From Rikenellaceae bacterium (GTDB taxonomy: Bacteria; Bacteroidota; Bacteroidia; Bacteroidales; Rikenellaceae), in NCBI GenBank assembly GCA_015059925.1, contig SUZL01000002.1, positions 186,001-250,000 of the forward strand: a DNA stretch of 64,000 nucleotides. Reading direction: 5' to 3'. The notes under the pieces were generated by a model, which was not told the origin of the DNA, made no database searches, and saw only the letters and a list, made by a program, of their open reading frames with translations. Below, one piece after another: positions 46,819 through 56,055 of the stretch; within the stretch, counting starts at the first letter, position 1, and the number at the start of each line of letters is the position of its first letter. Position numbers and translations under genes: made by a program.

Positions 46819-47292
46819 CTATTTCATAGTTTTAAGTTGTTCCCTAATTCTGTAAAGACGCACCGAGACGTTCTTTTCGGTAATGCCCACAATGGCGCCG
46901 ATCTCCTCGTACGACATATTCTCCAGCCACAGCAGGATGATCGCCCTATCGAACGGACCGAGTCGGCTGATGCGGTCGTGCAACATCTTGATCTGCTTGG
47001 TGTCGCGGTCCTCGTCGTTGTAGAGGTCAATATCCATCTCAAGGGGCAGGCCCGAGCGACGACGCTTCTTGCGGTCGATCGAGATGCAGGTATTCAGACT
47101 TATGCGCCATATCCACGTCTTGACACTACTGCGCCCCTCAAACTGCGGCATACTGCGCCACAGATTGATCAGTATCTCCTGATAGAGATCCTCCACCTCG
47201 GCATTATCCTTCGAGAACATATAGCACACCATATATATAGTGTCCTTATGTTCGCGGACCATCTTTGTAAACTCTTTTTCGAGATTCTCCAT
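46819..47292 (-). CDS. ECF-type RNA polymerase sigma factor
   Basis: 157 residues with sigma region 2 (about 15-82, including NAEVEDLYQEILINLWRSM) and region 4 (about 100-150, SYEEIGAIVGITEKNVSVRLY). There is no region 1 or 3, as in extracytoplasmic-function sigma factors. It is cotranscribed with a four-helix membrane protein. Its regulon is unknown; self-regulation is common for the class, but I cannot identify a distinct promoter here. Confidence 0.9.
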   Translation of the reverse strand: MENLEKEFTKMVREHKDTIYMVCYMFSKDNAEVEDLYQEILINLWRSMPQFEGRSSVKTWIWRISLNTCISIDRKKRRRSGLPLEMDIDLYNDEDRDTKQIKMLHDRISRLGPFDRAIILLWLENMSYEEIGAIVGITEKNVSVRLYRIREQLKTMK

Positions 47293-47376
47293 TTCCTAAA
47301 CTATGTTTTGAGGTGCACCCTCACTTAATTAGACGCAAAAGCTACGGTAAAACTACAAAAATATCGACAAAAATTC

Positions 47377-47384
47377 TATCTTTG
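47377..47384 (+). promoter_or_regulatory. -7 promoter element of the RluA-type gene
   Basis: TATCTTTG ends only 4 bp before the ATG at 47389, which would place the transcription start on or within the start codon and produce a leaderless mRNA. Confidence 0.5.
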
Positions 47385-47388
47385 TCGT

Positions 47389-49011
47389 ATGTTACACCAC
47401 TTTACGCACGATATTTCGGCCATCGCGCTGCCCGAGCAGTTCACTTGGCCGTTCCACTATACGCCCCACCCGCTCTGCCGTTTGGCCGCCGCGGAGGTGG
47501 AGGAGTACCTGCGCTCGCGCCCCGATTGGGCCGAGGAGGTAGCTCAGGGAAAGATGTTTGGAGTGCTGGTGGTGCAGACCTCGACGGGCGAGGTGGGATT
47601 CTTGGCCGCCTTTTCGGGCAATCTGGCAGGAACAAATATGCATTCGTACTTCGTGCCGCCCGTCTATGATATGCTACGCCCCGACGACTTCTTCCGAGTT
47701 GAGGAGGCGGCTATCTCGGCCATCAATCGCCGCACGGATGCGATGCTCAACGCAGAGGAATACACATCATCGAAGGCCCGCATAGAATCACTAAAAAAAC
47801 AGTCGCAAAGCGAGTTATCCGCACTCAAAGCAACCCTTGCCTCACGCCGAGCCGACCGTCAGCGACGCCGCACAGAGGGCGAGGATGCGGCCACGCTCAC
47901 GCTCGAGAGCCAGCGCGACAATGCCGACCTGCAACGTCTTAAACGCCGTCTGCGTGAGGAGCTGACGAAGGCCGAGAGTGAATTTGCAGCTCTTGAGGAG
48001 CAGATAAACCAACTCCGCCGAGAGCGACACGAACGCTCCGCCGCACTCCAGATGCGCCTGTTCGAGCAGTTCCGCCTAAGGAACGCACGCGGCGAGGTGA
48101 AGGACTTGTGCGAGCTCTTTGCCCCCACTCCGCAACGCATCCCACCCGCAGGTGCTGGCGAGTGTGCCGCTCCGAAACTATTGCAGTACGCTTACGATAA
48201 CTCGCTGAAGCCCATAGCGATGGCCGAGTTCTGGCAGGGTCGTTCGCCACGCGGCGAGGTGCGCCATCACGGCGTCTTCTACCCCTCGTGCAACAGCAAG
48301 TGCAAGCCGATACTGATGTATATGATGCAGGGCCTCAACGTCGAACCCAACCCCCTGACGGCCATCCGTCCGCCCGAGCCACGCATTCTGTGGGAGGATG
48401 AGGATGTTGTGGTGATTGACAAGCCGTGCGGGATGCTGTCGGTCAGAGGACGTTCGGGCGTGCGATCGGTCGAGGAGTGGGCCGAGGAGAACTACCCCAC
48501 AGCCGAGGGCCCGATGATTGTGCACAGGCTCGATCAATCGACCTCGGGCGTGCTGCTTATCGCCAAGAACAAATCGACGCATCAGGCTCTGCAACAGCAG
48601 TTTATCTCGCACACGATAGAGAAGAGCTACGTCGCTCTGATAGAGGGCACTATCCCCAACACGTCGGGACGTATCGATCTTCGTATGTGCCTCGACTATG
48701 AGAATCGCCCGCGACAGATGGTATCGCCCGATGGCAAACGCTCGATTACGGAGTACGAGGTGATCCGCGTCGAGGGCTCACGCACCCGCATCCGACTGCG
48801 CCCCATCACGGGACGCACCCACCAATTGCGCCTGCACGCAGCACATCACTTGGGCCTCGGAACACCCATCGTTGGCGACGATATTTATGGCCACGAGTGT
48901 CGCGCAGACCTGAGCGACGGCCACCGCCTATGCCTCCACGCCGAGCGCATCGCATTCACCCATCCGCGAACCGCGGAGCGCATTGTAATCGGCTGTCGGG
49001 AGGAGTTTTAG
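47389..49011 (+). CDS. RluA-family pseudouridine synthase with long N-terminal extension
   Basis: 540 residues. The C-terminal 210 or so form the RluA catalytic domain: ILWEDEDVVVIDKPCGM near residue 325, catalytic Asp in HRLDQSTSGVLL near 380 and RTHQLRLHAAHH near 470. The N-terminal part has a globular domain (about 1-125), a coiled coil (about 135-225) and a conserved-looking block with PPAGAGECAAPKLLQYA near 250. Extended versions of this kind exist in several Gram-negatives; the RNA target is not known to me. It is a single-gene unit. Confidence 0.87.
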   Translation: MLHHFTHDISAIALPEQFTWPFHYTPHPLCRLAAAEVEEYLRSRPDWAEEVAQGKMFGVLVVQTSTGEVGFLAAFSGNLAGTNMHSYFVPPVYDMLRPDDFFRVEEAAISAINRRTDAMLNAEEYTSSKARIESLKKQSQSELSALKATLASRRADRQRRRTEGEDAATLTLESQRDNADLQRLKRRLREELTKAESEFAALEEQINQLRRERHERSAALQMRLFEQFRLRNARGEVKDLCELFAPTPQRIPPAGAGECAAPKLLQYAYDNSLKPIAMAEFWQGRSPRGEVRHHGVFYPSCNSKCKPILMYMMQGLNVEPNPLTAIRPPEPRILWEDEDVVVIDKPCGMLSVRGRSGVRSVEEWAEENYPTAEGPMIVHRLDQSTSGVLLIAKNKSTHQALQQQFISHTIEKSYVALIEGTIPNTSGRIDLRMCLDYENRPRQMVSPDGKRSITEYEVIRVEGSRTRIRLRPITGRTHQLRLHAAHHLGLGTPIVGDDIYGHECRADLSDGHRLCLHAERIAFTHPRTAERIVIGCREEF

Positions 49012-49042
49012 GGATGGCAGGTAGGCCTGTCTGGAGGCAGAC

Positions 49043-49069
49043 TAAATAAAAAAAGGTGCCTTAGGCACC
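49043..49069 (-). terminator. Terminator of tRNA-Ala
   Basis: On the minus strand a perfect GGTGCC-TAA-GGCACC hairpin follows the tRNA 3' end by 6 bp and runs into a T-rich tract. Confidence 0.9.
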
Positions 49070-49074
49070 CTCGG

Positions 49075-49148
49075 TGGAGAATATCGGATTCGAACCGATG
49101 ACCTCTTGCATGCCATGCAAGCGCTCTAACCAGCTGAGCTAATCCCCC
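49075..49148 (-). tRNA. tRNA-Ala (anticodon GGC)
   Basis: 74 nt including the discriminator A. The acceptor stem GGGGGAT pairs with ATTCTCC (two G-T pairs). The D arm has GCTC/GAGC; the anticodon stem CTTGC/GCAAG holds loop ATGGCAT, giving anticodon GGC for codons GCC/GCU. The T arm contains GGTTCGAATCC. The 3' CCA is not encoded: CCG follows the discriminator. Promoter and terminator closely flank it, so it is a single-gene unit. Confidence 0.96.
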
Positions 49149-49158
49149 TTTTGTGTTG

Positions 49159-49166
49159 CAAATATA
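49159..49166 (-). promoter_or_regulatory. -7 promoter element of tRNA-Ala
   Basis: The minus strand reads TATATTTG, with a predicted start near 49152, a few bases upstream of the mature 5' end at 49148. Confidence 0.65.
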
Positions 49167-49211
49167 AAATGTGAAATTCTTTTTTCCAAATAATCTGCCG
49201 AAAAGATCATT

Positions 49212-49589
49212 TCAGATTGCTACAATCTCCGCCCCTCGCAGCAACTCCTCGCGCCGCGCTTTGGGTGTAACATTATGGCGAATGGTAAAGATGTAGGACT
49301 CTCGAATAAGTTCACGCACAACCGCCTCGGGCAGATCGCCATCCAACCTCACCGAACTCCAATAACGCTTATTGAAGTGCCACGCCGGCACAATCTCACG
49401 CCACTCATCCCTCAGTGCGATACCTCGCTCGACGGGGTGATGGATAACAATGTGCGATAGCTCCTCCACATCAACCACCATAAACCATTTGCCTGCAATC
49501 TTATATACTATGGTCGCGTCGTCGAAGGGCGTAGTCTCCTCGGCGCAGGGCAGCGAGAGCACATATTCCCGAAGGTCTAAAATATCCAT
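49212..49589 (-). CDS. MmcQ/YjbR family protein
   Basis: 125 residues matching the small YjbR/MmcQ fold: an N-terminal helix MDILDLREYVLSLPCAEETTP, YKIAGKWFMVVDVEE, and WHFNKRYWSSVRL near residue 72. Members have a double-wing DNA-binding-like fold, but their role is not established. It is single-gene, with a -7 motif 18 bp before the start. Confidence 0.87.
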   Translation of the reverse strand: MDILDLREYVLSLPCAEETTPFDDATIVYKIAGKWFMVVDVEELSHIVIHHPVERGIALRDEWREIVPAWHFNKRYWSSVRLDGDLPEAVVRELIRESYIFTIRHNVTPKARREELLRGAEIVAI

Positions 49590-49606
49590 TGTACGATGTT
49601 TTATTA

Positions 49607-49614
49607 CAAAGATA
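49607..49614 (-). promoter_or_regulatory. -7 promoter element of the YjbR-like gene
   Basis: The minus strand reads TATCTTTG, with a predicted start near 49600 and a leader of about 11 nt. Confidence 0.58.
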
Positions 49615-49673
49615 GTTTTTTTGGCATATCTCTTGCTCCTCTGGGGGAAGAATTATTCAAAAAACATTTGTCT

Positions 49674-50258
49674 ATGAAAAGATTTCTACTCTCACTGAGC
49701 GTTCTACTCGCAGCCGTTGCCCTTACGGCCTGCTCGCAAAAGGCAAAGTGGAACCACGAACAGAAAAAAGCTATGCGCGAGAACCTGCGCCAATATCGTG
49801 ATATGATATACTTGCAGGATTTGACCGACCCCGAGTTTATGATCTTCACCGACAGCGTCACGGGCGACATCGAGGCTGTCTATCCCATCTACACGTCGTT
49901 CATCGAGATGGATGGTGCGCAGGATACGGTCGATATGTTTGTCGTTGGTGCCATCGTCGAGCAGCTCGATGCCGATGCTCACAATATGCGCCACATCTAC
50001 CCCTATCGCTATCTGGTGGCCGAGGGCCTGTTGCCCGATAAACTCACTCACGACCAGCAACATAGCTTCTACACCTGCCTCGCACAGAAGGTCAATAGCC
50101 ACTTCTATTCGATGGAGCAGTTCCTACTTGCCATCTTGGCCGACACCACCGCCTCATCGCAAATGGCTCAGTTCCAGCAGCAGTGTGCCAACGAACTCTT
50201 CGACTGGGTAATCGAGATCGACGAGGTTGACATCATCCCCGTTGCACCCTCGAAGTAA
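49674..50258 (+). CDS. Hypothetical lipoprotein
   Basis: 194 residues from MKRFLLSLSVLLAAVALTAC, a lipoprotein signal with lipobox LTAC, so the mature protein is lipidated at the following Cys and sits in the envelope. The rest is acidic and helical, with no recognised domain. The open frame extends 26 codons upstream, but the signal peptide fixes the start at 49674. The gene is monocistronic between a divergent YjbR-like gene and a hairpin terminator. Confidence 0.75.
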   Translation: MKRFLLSLSVLLAAVALTACSQKAKWNHEQKKAMRENLRQYRDMIYLQDLTDPEFMIFTDSVTGDIEAVYPIYTSFIEMDGAQDTVDMFVVGAIVEQLDADAHNMRHIYPYRYLVAEGLLPDKLTHDQQHSFYTCLAQKVNSHFYSMEQFLLAILADTTASSQMAQFQQQCANELFDWVIEIDEVDIIPVAPSK

Positions 50259-50283
50259 TATTCCTTTTTTCCTAACTAACGAA

Positions 50284-50316
50284 GGGGCGACCTGCTACAG
50301 GCCGCCCCAAATTTTC
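50284..50316 (+). terminator. Probable terminator after the lipoprotein gene
   Basis: Stem GGGGCG/CGCCCC (50284-50289 with 50303-50308) with inner CCTG/CAGG pairs is followed by AAATTTTC. Confidence 0.7.
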
Positions 50317-50373
50317 GTAGCGTAGTCAAAATATCAACACCGAGCCAGATGCCAAAAGAGCTATGCAAACAAA

Positions 50374-51330
50374 TTATTCAAAATACTCTTTATTTACAAC
50401 AACGCGCACACATCTGTGGTGCATCTCAAACTCCAACGGCGTTCCGCCCAAGAGTTCGCCATCGACCTCGACCATAATGTCGGGCGTTGATTCGATGCGG
50501 ATATGGCTGCCGCGATAGTGCTTGACGTGACCGATACTGTAAATATCGCCATTGAACAAGCGCCTCAGGCGGAACAATATCTGCCACCAGTGCATCGGAC
50601 GGTAGAGCGTGATATCGAACAGACCATCGTCCGCCACCGCCAACGGCAGCTGCTGCGTACCGCCTCCGTTGTACTTACCGATACCTATTGCGGCGCTGAA
50701 CAGAAGATCCTTATGCACCAACTCGCCGTCGATCCACACCTTCACGCCCGTCGATTTGTAGCGAAAGAAACTGCGCACGCTACCCTCGGCGTAAAGATGG
50801 CGACCACGGCGGCCCTTGGCCTTGTAGTGTTCGTAGAGCTTGGTCACGGTCGGGTCGAATCCCGCACCCGCAACGTTAGCCATATACCTAACCTGCTGAT
50901 AATGCGACTCCTCGTAATGCACCTCACCCACATCCTGCAGGAATGTGTAGCCCTCGCTGATGGCTCGAATAGCCTCCGAGTAACGTGTCGGGATGCCGTA
51001 CATACGAATCCAGTCGTTGCCCGTACCAACGGGAATCACCGCAACCGTTACCTCCTCCACAGCCGCGGCCTTCTGTATAAAGAGACCATTGACCACCTCG
51101 TGCAACGTGCCATCACCACCGATGACGATGATGCGGCGGTAGCCCTCATTGACGGCCTGCACGGTCAGCTCCGTGACGTGGTATTTATGCTGCGAGAAGA
51201 CCAACTCGTGCGGGATCTCGTTCTCGCGTATTAGCTTGGTGATGAGTGGCAAATCCTCCAATCCGCGACCAAAACCGGCTACGGGATTGACTATGACATA
51301 CCACTTATCCTTTATATCGACTTGTTGCAC
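50374..51330 (-). CDS. Diacylglycerol kinase family lipid kinase (YegS/DgkB-like)
   Basis: 318 residues with the DAGK catalytic domain: NPVAGFGRG near residue 14, the nucleotide motif GGDGTLHEVVNGL near 74 and PVGTGNDWIRM near 100, followed by a beta-rich C-terminal domain (SIGHVKHYRG, VEVDGELLGG). It phosphorylates diacylglycerol or a related lipid at the inner face of the membrane. It starts 6 bp after pepD and is the last gene of a four-gene minus-strand run. Confidence 0.9.
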   Translation of the reverse strand: MQQVDIKDKWYVIVNPVAGFGRGLEDLPLITKLIRENEIPHELVFSQHKYHVTELTVQAVNEGYRRIIVIGGDGTLHEVVNGLFIQKAAAVEEVTVAVIPVGTGNDWIRMYGIPTRYSEAIRAISEGYTFLQDVGEVHYEESHYQQVRYMANVAGAGFDPTVTKLYEHYKAKGRRGRHLYAEGSVRSFFRYKSTGVKVWIDGELVHKDLLFSAAIGIGKYNGGGTQQLPLAVADDGLFDITLYRPMHWWQILFRLRRLFNGDIYSIGHVKHYRGSHIRIESTPDIMVEVDGELLGGTPLEFEMHHRCVRVVVNKEYFE

Positions 51331-51336
51331 AACGTC

Positions 51337-52794
51337 TTACTTTTTAGGTGCGTTCTTCAGTGTATGGAGCAGGAAGTCGTAGAACTTCTCTACCGATGCG
51401 ATCTCAACCTTCTCGTCGGGTGAGTGGGGATAGCAGATCGTCGGGCCGAACGAGATCATATCCAAGTTGGGATAGTTCGAGCCGATGATACCGCACTCCA
51501 GACCAGCGTGGATAGCCGTAACGGCGGGAGCCTTGCCATAGAGAGCCTCATACGAAGCCAACATAGCCTTCAGGATAGGCGACTGCATATTGGGATTCCA
51601 GCCGTCGTACGAGCCCGAGAGCTCCACCTCGGCACCTGCCAACTCAAAGACAGCCTTGATGGCATCACCTACTGCCTCCTTCTCCGAGCGAACCGACGAG
51701 CGCATCAGCGACTGCAGCTTAACCTGCTTACCGTCCGACACCACGCGCGCCAGATTGTTAGAGGTCTGCACCAAGCCCTCCATCGCCATCGACATCTTCT
51801 CCACGCCATCGGGACAAGCCACAACGGCCGCCATCAGCGCCTTAGCCACATCCGCGGGCAGGCACTCTGCGGGAGCAGCAACCTCCTCGGCCTTCACCGC
51901 GATCGCGTCCTCGATACCTGCAAACTCGGCCTGAGCCATAGCCTCAAACTCCGTAACCGCAGCCTTCACATCCGCCACAGCCTCCGCAGGCACAACAACA
52001 GTTGCCACAGCCTCACGAGGAATAGCATTGCGCAGGCCACCGCCATCAACCGAGCAGAGCGCTACGCTCCACTGTGCCGAAAGCTTACGCAACAGACGGA
52101 ACAGGAGCTTGTTAGCATTTGCACGCTGGCACACGATCTGAATACCCGAGTGGCCGCCCTTGCAACCCTTAACCGAGAGCTCCAGCGCCACACCCTCGGG
52201 CGTAGCCACAGCCTCGTAGGGGAGCGTTACATTTGCATCCAGACCACCTGCGCAGCCGACGTACAACTCACCCTCGGTCTCCGAGTCGAGATTCAGGAGA
52301 ATATCGCCCTGCAACAGGCCGCCCTTCAGACCGAATGCGCCGTCCATACCCGTCTCCTCGGTAGCGGTGAATAGTCCCTCGATGGGGCCGTGCTCGATCT
52401 CGTTGTCCTCCATAACGGCCAAAATAGCCGCCACGCCGATACCGTTGTCAGCGCCGAGCGTCGTGCCGTTAGCCGTAACCCACTCGCCATCGATGTAGGC
52501 CTCGATAGGATCGTTGATAAAGTCGAACTCCTTGTCGTTGTTCTTCTGCGGTACCATATCGACGTGCGCCTGAATGACGATACCCTTGCGATCCTCCATT
52601 CCAGCCGTTGCAGCCTTACGCATATACACATTACCAGCCTCATCTACCTGATGCTCAATACCCTGAGCCACAGCAAAATCGACCAGATACTGGCGAATAC
52701 GCTCCTCACTACCCGACGGACGAGGGATATTTACGATCTGAGCAAAATGTTTCCAAACAAGTGCGGGCTTCAAAGCCGCCAAATTCTTATCCAT
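51337..52794 (-). CDS. pepD: Aminoacyl-histidine dipeptidase (peptidase D, M20)
   Basis: The 485-residue zinc M20 peptidase cleaves Xaa-His dipeptides and related substrates. Metal and catalytic motifs are in order: HVDMVPQK (His/Asp), TLGADNGIG (bridging Asp), ATEETGMDGAFGL (catalytic Glu pair), NLDSETEG, and a late His in FGPTICYPHSPDEKVEI. Length matches PepD. It is cotranscribed with phoH (14 bp gap) and the lipid kinase. Confidence 0.93.
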   Translation of the reverse strand: MDKNLAALKPALVWKHFAQIVNIPRPSGSEERIRQYLVDFAVAQGIEHQVDEAGNVYMRKAATAGMEDRKGIVIQAHVDMVPQKNNDKEFDFINDPIEAYIDGEWVTANGTTLGADNGIGVAAILAVMEDNEIEHGPIEGLFTATEETGMDGAFGLKGGLLQGDILLNLDSETEGELYVGCAGGLDANVTLPYEAVATPEGVALELSVKGCKGGHSGIQIVCQRANANKLLFRLLRKLSAQWSVALCSVDGGGLRNAIPREAVATVVVPAEAVADVKAAVTEFEAMAQAEFAGIEDAIAVKAEEVAAPAECLPADVAKALMAAVVACPDGVEKMSMAMEGLVQTSNNLARVVSDGKQVKLQSLMRSSVRSEKEAVGDAIKAVFELAGAEVELSGSYDGWNPNMQSPILKAMLASYEALYGKAPAVTAIHAGLECGIIGSNYPNLDMISFGPTICYPHSPDEKVEIASVEKFYDFLLHTLKNAPKK

Positions 52795-52808
52795 AGTAGT
52801 TTTAGGTT

Positions 52809-53807
52809 TTATTGGTTATTATTATTCTCTTTAGGAAATTTCACGATAGGAGTCTCGCGCTCGGCTGCACGGTCGAAGGCCTCAACGATGTACTTCACCA
52901 GCGGGTGGCGCACGATGTCGCGCTTGTCGAACTCAACAAATCCGATACCCTCGATGCCTCGCAACGTCGCCATCGCTCCCGTCAGGCCGCTATCGCTCTT
53001 GCGCGGCAGGTCGATCTGAGTAACGTCGCCCGTAACGATAAACTTCGCATTGCGGCCCATACGCGTCAGGAACATCTTTATCTGCGAGCGCGTGGTGTTC
53101 TGCGCCTCATCCAGAATCACGAACGCATTGTCCAACGTACGACCTCGCATATATGCCAGCGGCGCAATCTGCACCGTGCCATCCTCCAGATACTTCTGCA
53201 ACTTGGCCGCAGGGATCATATCGTTCAGAGCATCGTACAGCGGTTGCAGATAGGGATCTAACTTCTCCTTCATATCGCCGGGCAGGAATCCCAACTTCTC
53301 GCCCGCCTCCACAGCCGGACGAGTCAGGATAACACGCCTCACCTCGCGCTCCTTCAACGCTTTGACAGCCAACGCAATGGCTGTATATGTCTTACCCGAT
53401 CCCGCAGGGCCTACGGCAAATAGCAGATCGTTCTTTGCGTAAAGCTCCACCAATCGGCGCTGATTCACCGTGCGGGCACGGATGATGTTGCCGTTGTTGC
53501 CGAAGACGATGGTATCCTTGTCGCTCACCGGCTCCTGACGGTCGCTCAGTCCCGCCGAGAAGGCCTGCTCGACCACCTCACGCGAGATATGACCATACTT
53601 TATGTAGTAGGCCACCAGCGCGCTGAGTTTACGCTCAAAGGAGTCCACATCGCGTTTCGCGCCGAGCGCTTTGAGCGATGAGCCACGAGCCACGATCTTC
53701 ACCTTGGGCGAAAGCTCGCGCATAAGTTCGAGGTAGGCATCCTGCGCTCCATACAACTCGCGCGGATCTACACCCTCGATAAGTATCTCTTTGTTAATTG
53801 CTTCCAT
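52809..53807 (-). CDS. phoH: PhoH-family ATPase
   Basis: 332 residues with an N-terminal segment of about 100 residues and a P-loop domain: Walker A GPAGSGKTYTA near residue 136 and Walker B FVILDEAQNT near 230. The PhoL/PhoH family is linked to RNA metabolism and ribosome quality control, often near ybeY, which is not seen here. It starts 3 bp after the beta-barrel gene stop. Confidence 0.92.
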   Translation of the reverse strand: MEAINKEILIEGVDPRELYGAQDAYLELMRELSPKVKIVARGSSLKALGAKRDVDSFERKLSALVAYYIKYGHISREVVEQAFSAGLSDRQEPVSDKDTIVFGNNGNIIRARTVNQRRLVELYAKNDLLFAVGPAGSGKTYTAIALAVKALKEREVRRVILTRPAVEAGEKLGFLPGDMKEKLDPYLQPLYDALNDMIPAAKLQKYLEDGTVQIAPLAYMRGRTLDNAFVILDEAQNTTRSQIKMFLTRMGRNAKFIVTGDVTQIDLPRKSDSGLTGAMATLRGIEGIGFVEFDKRDIVRHPLVKYIVEAFDRAAERETPIVKFPKENNNNQ

Positions 53808-53810
53808 AAT

Positions 53811-54425
53811 CTAAAACATATATCCAATGCCGAGCGTCAGCCACATCCCCGACAACGGGAACTCCAACCCCTCGAAGTAGTTATCCGTTCGGCCAAAATT
53901 ACCCGTCAGGCGCGCATCAACCACCACCTTGGGCGTCAGCTCCACGCCCACGCCGGCCGCATAGCCCAACGTCGAGCGCACATTGCCAAACTCCACACGT
54001 TCGCGGCCATTGCTATATCGTCCCGCGCTCGAGAGCGACAACACAGGGCCCACATTAAAACGCACAATACCCAATCCTCGGTATGAGAAGAGGATAGGAA
54101 TCTCCATCACGTTGGCCTTCACATCGTAGAGCGTAGCGCCGCGCTCGGCCTCGATTTTATTGTGTGCATAGCCCAACTCCAACTGCAAGGCGTAGCTCTG
54201 CAGCCACTCGAGCGACATCGAAATAGCTCCGCGAAAGCCCGCCTTCGGGCTAAGCGAAACGCCCTCTGTTGCAGACACATCCACGAACGACGCCCCCACC
54301 GTAAGCCCCATCTCCATACGCTTCGAAGGGCGTTGCATAAGGGTGTAACGGCCCTGCGCCACACTCGCCTCTGTAAGGCAGAGCGCAGCCAAAATGGTAA
54401 TCGCTATTTTACACCAACTTTTCAT
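53811..54425 (-). CDS. Outer-membrane beta-barrel protein, PorT-like
   Basis: 204 residues from MKSWCKIAITILAALCLTEA, a signal peptide ending near VAQ. The mature part alternates polar and hydrophobic residues typical of a small 8-strand barrel (MEMGLTVGASF, ALQLELGYAHN, ending WLTLGIGYMF with a terminal Phe). A longer start at 54455 also fits the promoter and adds ten residues ahead of the signal peptide. It is first in the run with phoH-pepD-lipid kinase. Its function is unknown beyond outer-membrane location. Confidence 0.8.
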   Translation of the reverse strand: MKSWCKIAITILAALCLTEASVAQGRYTLMQRPSKRMEMGLTVGASFVDVSATEGVSLSPKAGFRGAISMSLEWLQSYALQLELGYAHNKIEAERGATLYDVKANVMEIPILFSYRGLGIVRFNVGPVLSLSSAGRYSNGRERVEFGNVRSTLGYAAGVGVELTPKVVVDARLTGNFGRTDNYFEGLEFPLSGMWLTLGIGYMF

Positions 54426-54471
54426 TCGTCGCAGCAAGGCCCAAGGCGCAAACATCGGGCATTATATTCTT

Positions 54472-54479
54472 CAAATATA
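54472..54479 (-). promoter_or_regulatory. -7 promoter element of the beta-barrel-phoH-pepD operon
   Basis: The minus strand reads TATATTTG, with a predicted start near 54465. Confidence 0.55.
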
Positions 54480-54552
54480 CGCTTTTTTCATTAAACATCA
54501 TAGCCTCAAGGGTATTTATTTCTGAAAACTTTTTTGTTACAACGCTTTTCAC

Positions 54553-54560
54553 TATCTTTG
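54553..54560 (+). promoter_or_regulatory. -7 promoter element of der
   Basis: TATCTTTG, with a predicted start near 54566. This leaves a leader of about 125 nt that contains the structured element. Confidence 0.6.
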
Positions 54561-54587
54561 CATCGTGAAATTATGGCTTTATATTTA

Positions 54588-54655
54588 GGGGTGGGTAAAA
54601 ACTGTAAATGCGGTTGAAAACCGCAAGGTAGGCCGCCCAAAGCGAGAAAAGCAAC
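54588..54655 (+). ncRNA. Structured leader element upstream of der (second copy)
   Basis: Same architecture as 9765-9831 before rnhA: GGGGTGG, 8 nt, TGTAA, a 7-bp hairpin TGCGGTT-GAA-AACCGCA (54609-54625), GTAGGCC, exactly 15 nt, then AGCAAC. The two inner stem pairs differ from the rnhA copy by compensatory changes (CC/GG versus TT/AA), which indicates selection on structure. Both leaders also end in a GATnGACT sequence directly before the ATG. Function is unknown. Confidence 0.55.
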
Positions 54656-54691
54656 ACAAATTTGTAATAACTTAAATAAGAAAGATAGACT

Positions 54692-55996
54692 ATGAGTTTA
54701 GTAGCAATCGTAGGTCGCCCCAACGTGGGCAAATCGACTCTGTTCAACCGCTTGGTTGGCTACCGTCAGGCCATCGTCGATGAGACGGCCGGCACCACGC
54801 GCGACCGCCACTATGGCAAGACCGACTGGAACGGCAAGGAGTTCTCGATTATCGATACGGGCGGTTACGCCGTCAATACCGACGATATTTTCGAGGATGA
54901 CATCCGCCGTCAGGTTATGCTCGCCATCGACGAGGCCGACCTGATCCTCTTTATGGTTGAGGTCAAGACAGGCATCACGGATCTCGATATGATGATGGCC
55001 GACGTATTGCGCCGCTCGGGCAAGAAGGTTATCGTGGTCTGCAACAAGGTCGATAACTACGATCTTATCTACCAGTCGCACGAGTTCTACTCATTAGGTC
55101 TGGGCGATATCTTCTGCATCAGCTCAATGTCGGGTAGCGGCACGGGCGATCTGATGGATGAGATTCTGAAGCAGCTCCCCGAGGACACCACCGCCGAGGA
55201 GATGGAGGATCTGCCCCGCATCACCATCGTGGGCCGTCCCAACGTAGGCAAGTCGTCGCTCACGAACGCACTGCTTGGCGAGGAGCGCAATATCGTAACC
55301 AACATCGCCGGCACCACGCGCGACTCGATCCACACGCGCTACAACAAATACGGTATGGACTTCTACTTGGTCGATACGGCCGGTATGCGCAAGAAGGGCA
55401 AGGAGATGGAGGATCTTGAGTTCTACTCTGTGATGCGTTCGATCCGCGCCATCGAGAACTCCGACGTCTGCATCCTGATGCTCGACGCACAGCAGGGCCT
55501 CGAGTCGCAGGATCTGAATATCCACAACCTGATCGTCCGCAACCGCAAGGGTTGTGTCATCGTGGTGAACAAGTGGGATTTGATCGAGAAGGAGAGTAAC
55601 ACGATGAAGGAATGGCGCGAGTTCCTCGAGAAGAAGCTCGCTCCGTTCAACGATATTCCCATCATCTTCACCTCGGTGCTGAACAAGCAGCGTATTTTAG
55701 AGGTGTTGCAGCAGGCCATCCGTGTCTATAACTCACGTCGTCGTCGCGTGCCGACCTCGGAGCTCAACGACTACATCCTGCCCATCATCGAGGATTATCC
55801 CCCTGCATCGACCAAGGGCAAGTACATCCGCATCAAGTACGCTACGCAGCTGCCTACGCCCACGCCGCAGTTCGCCTTCTTCGTGAATCTGCCGCAGTAC
55901 ATCAAGGAGTCGTATCGCCGCTACTTGGAGAACAAGATGCGCGAGCAGTGGGACTTCTCGGGCGTACCCATCCAAATCTACTTCCGCCAGAAGTAA
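54692..55996 (+). CDS. der: Ribosome-associated GTPase Der (EngA)
   Basis: The 434-residue 50S assembly factor has two tandem GTPase domains. The first has GRPNVGKST at residue 7, DTGG and NKVD near 118; the second has GRPNVGKSS near 180, [10 protein letters not shown] and NKWD near 295. A C-terminal KH-like domain (about 350-434) ends FRQK. Length and order are diagnostic. It is monocistronic, with a long structured leader and a strong terminator. Confidence 0.97.
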   Translation: MSLVAIVGRPNVGKSTLFNRLVGYRQAIVDETAGTTRDRHYGKTDWNGKEFSIIDTGGYAVNTDDIFEDDIRRQVMLAIDEADLILFMVEVKTGITDLDMMMADVLRRSGKKVIVVCNKVDNYDLIYQSHEFYSLGLGDIFCISSMSGSGTGDLMDEILKQLPEDTTAEEMEDLPRITIVGRPNVGKSSLTNALLGEERNIVTNIAGTTRDSIHTRYNKYGMDFYLVDTAGMRKKGKEMEDLEFYSVMRSIRAIENSDVCILMLDAQQGLESQDLNIHNLIVRNRKGCVIVVNKWDLIEKESNTMKEWREFLEKKLAPFNDIPIIFTSVLNKQRILEVLQQAIRVYNSRRRRVPTSELNDYILPIIEDYPPASTKGKYIRIKYATQLPTPTPQFAFFVNLPQYIKESYRRYLENKMREQWDFSGVPIQIYFRQK

Positions 55997-56014
55997 AAGG
56001 GTACTTATGATAAA

Positions 56015-56053
56015 AAAGGGCTGTCCGACAAGCGATGTTGCGACAGCCCTTTC
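56015..56053. terminator. Bidirectional terminator between der and the epimerase gene
   Basis: An 11-bp stem AAAGGGCTGTC/GACAGCCCTTT (56015-56025 with 56042-56052) has a T-run on the minus strand and a weaker one on the plus strand. Confidence 0.85.
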
Positions 56054-56055
56054 TG

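Noticed and set aside
47334..47345. Candidate -7 element for the ECF sigma gene (TAGCTTTTG on the minus strand)
   Set aside because: It has one base too many to match TAnnTTTG, so it is not listed as a promoter.
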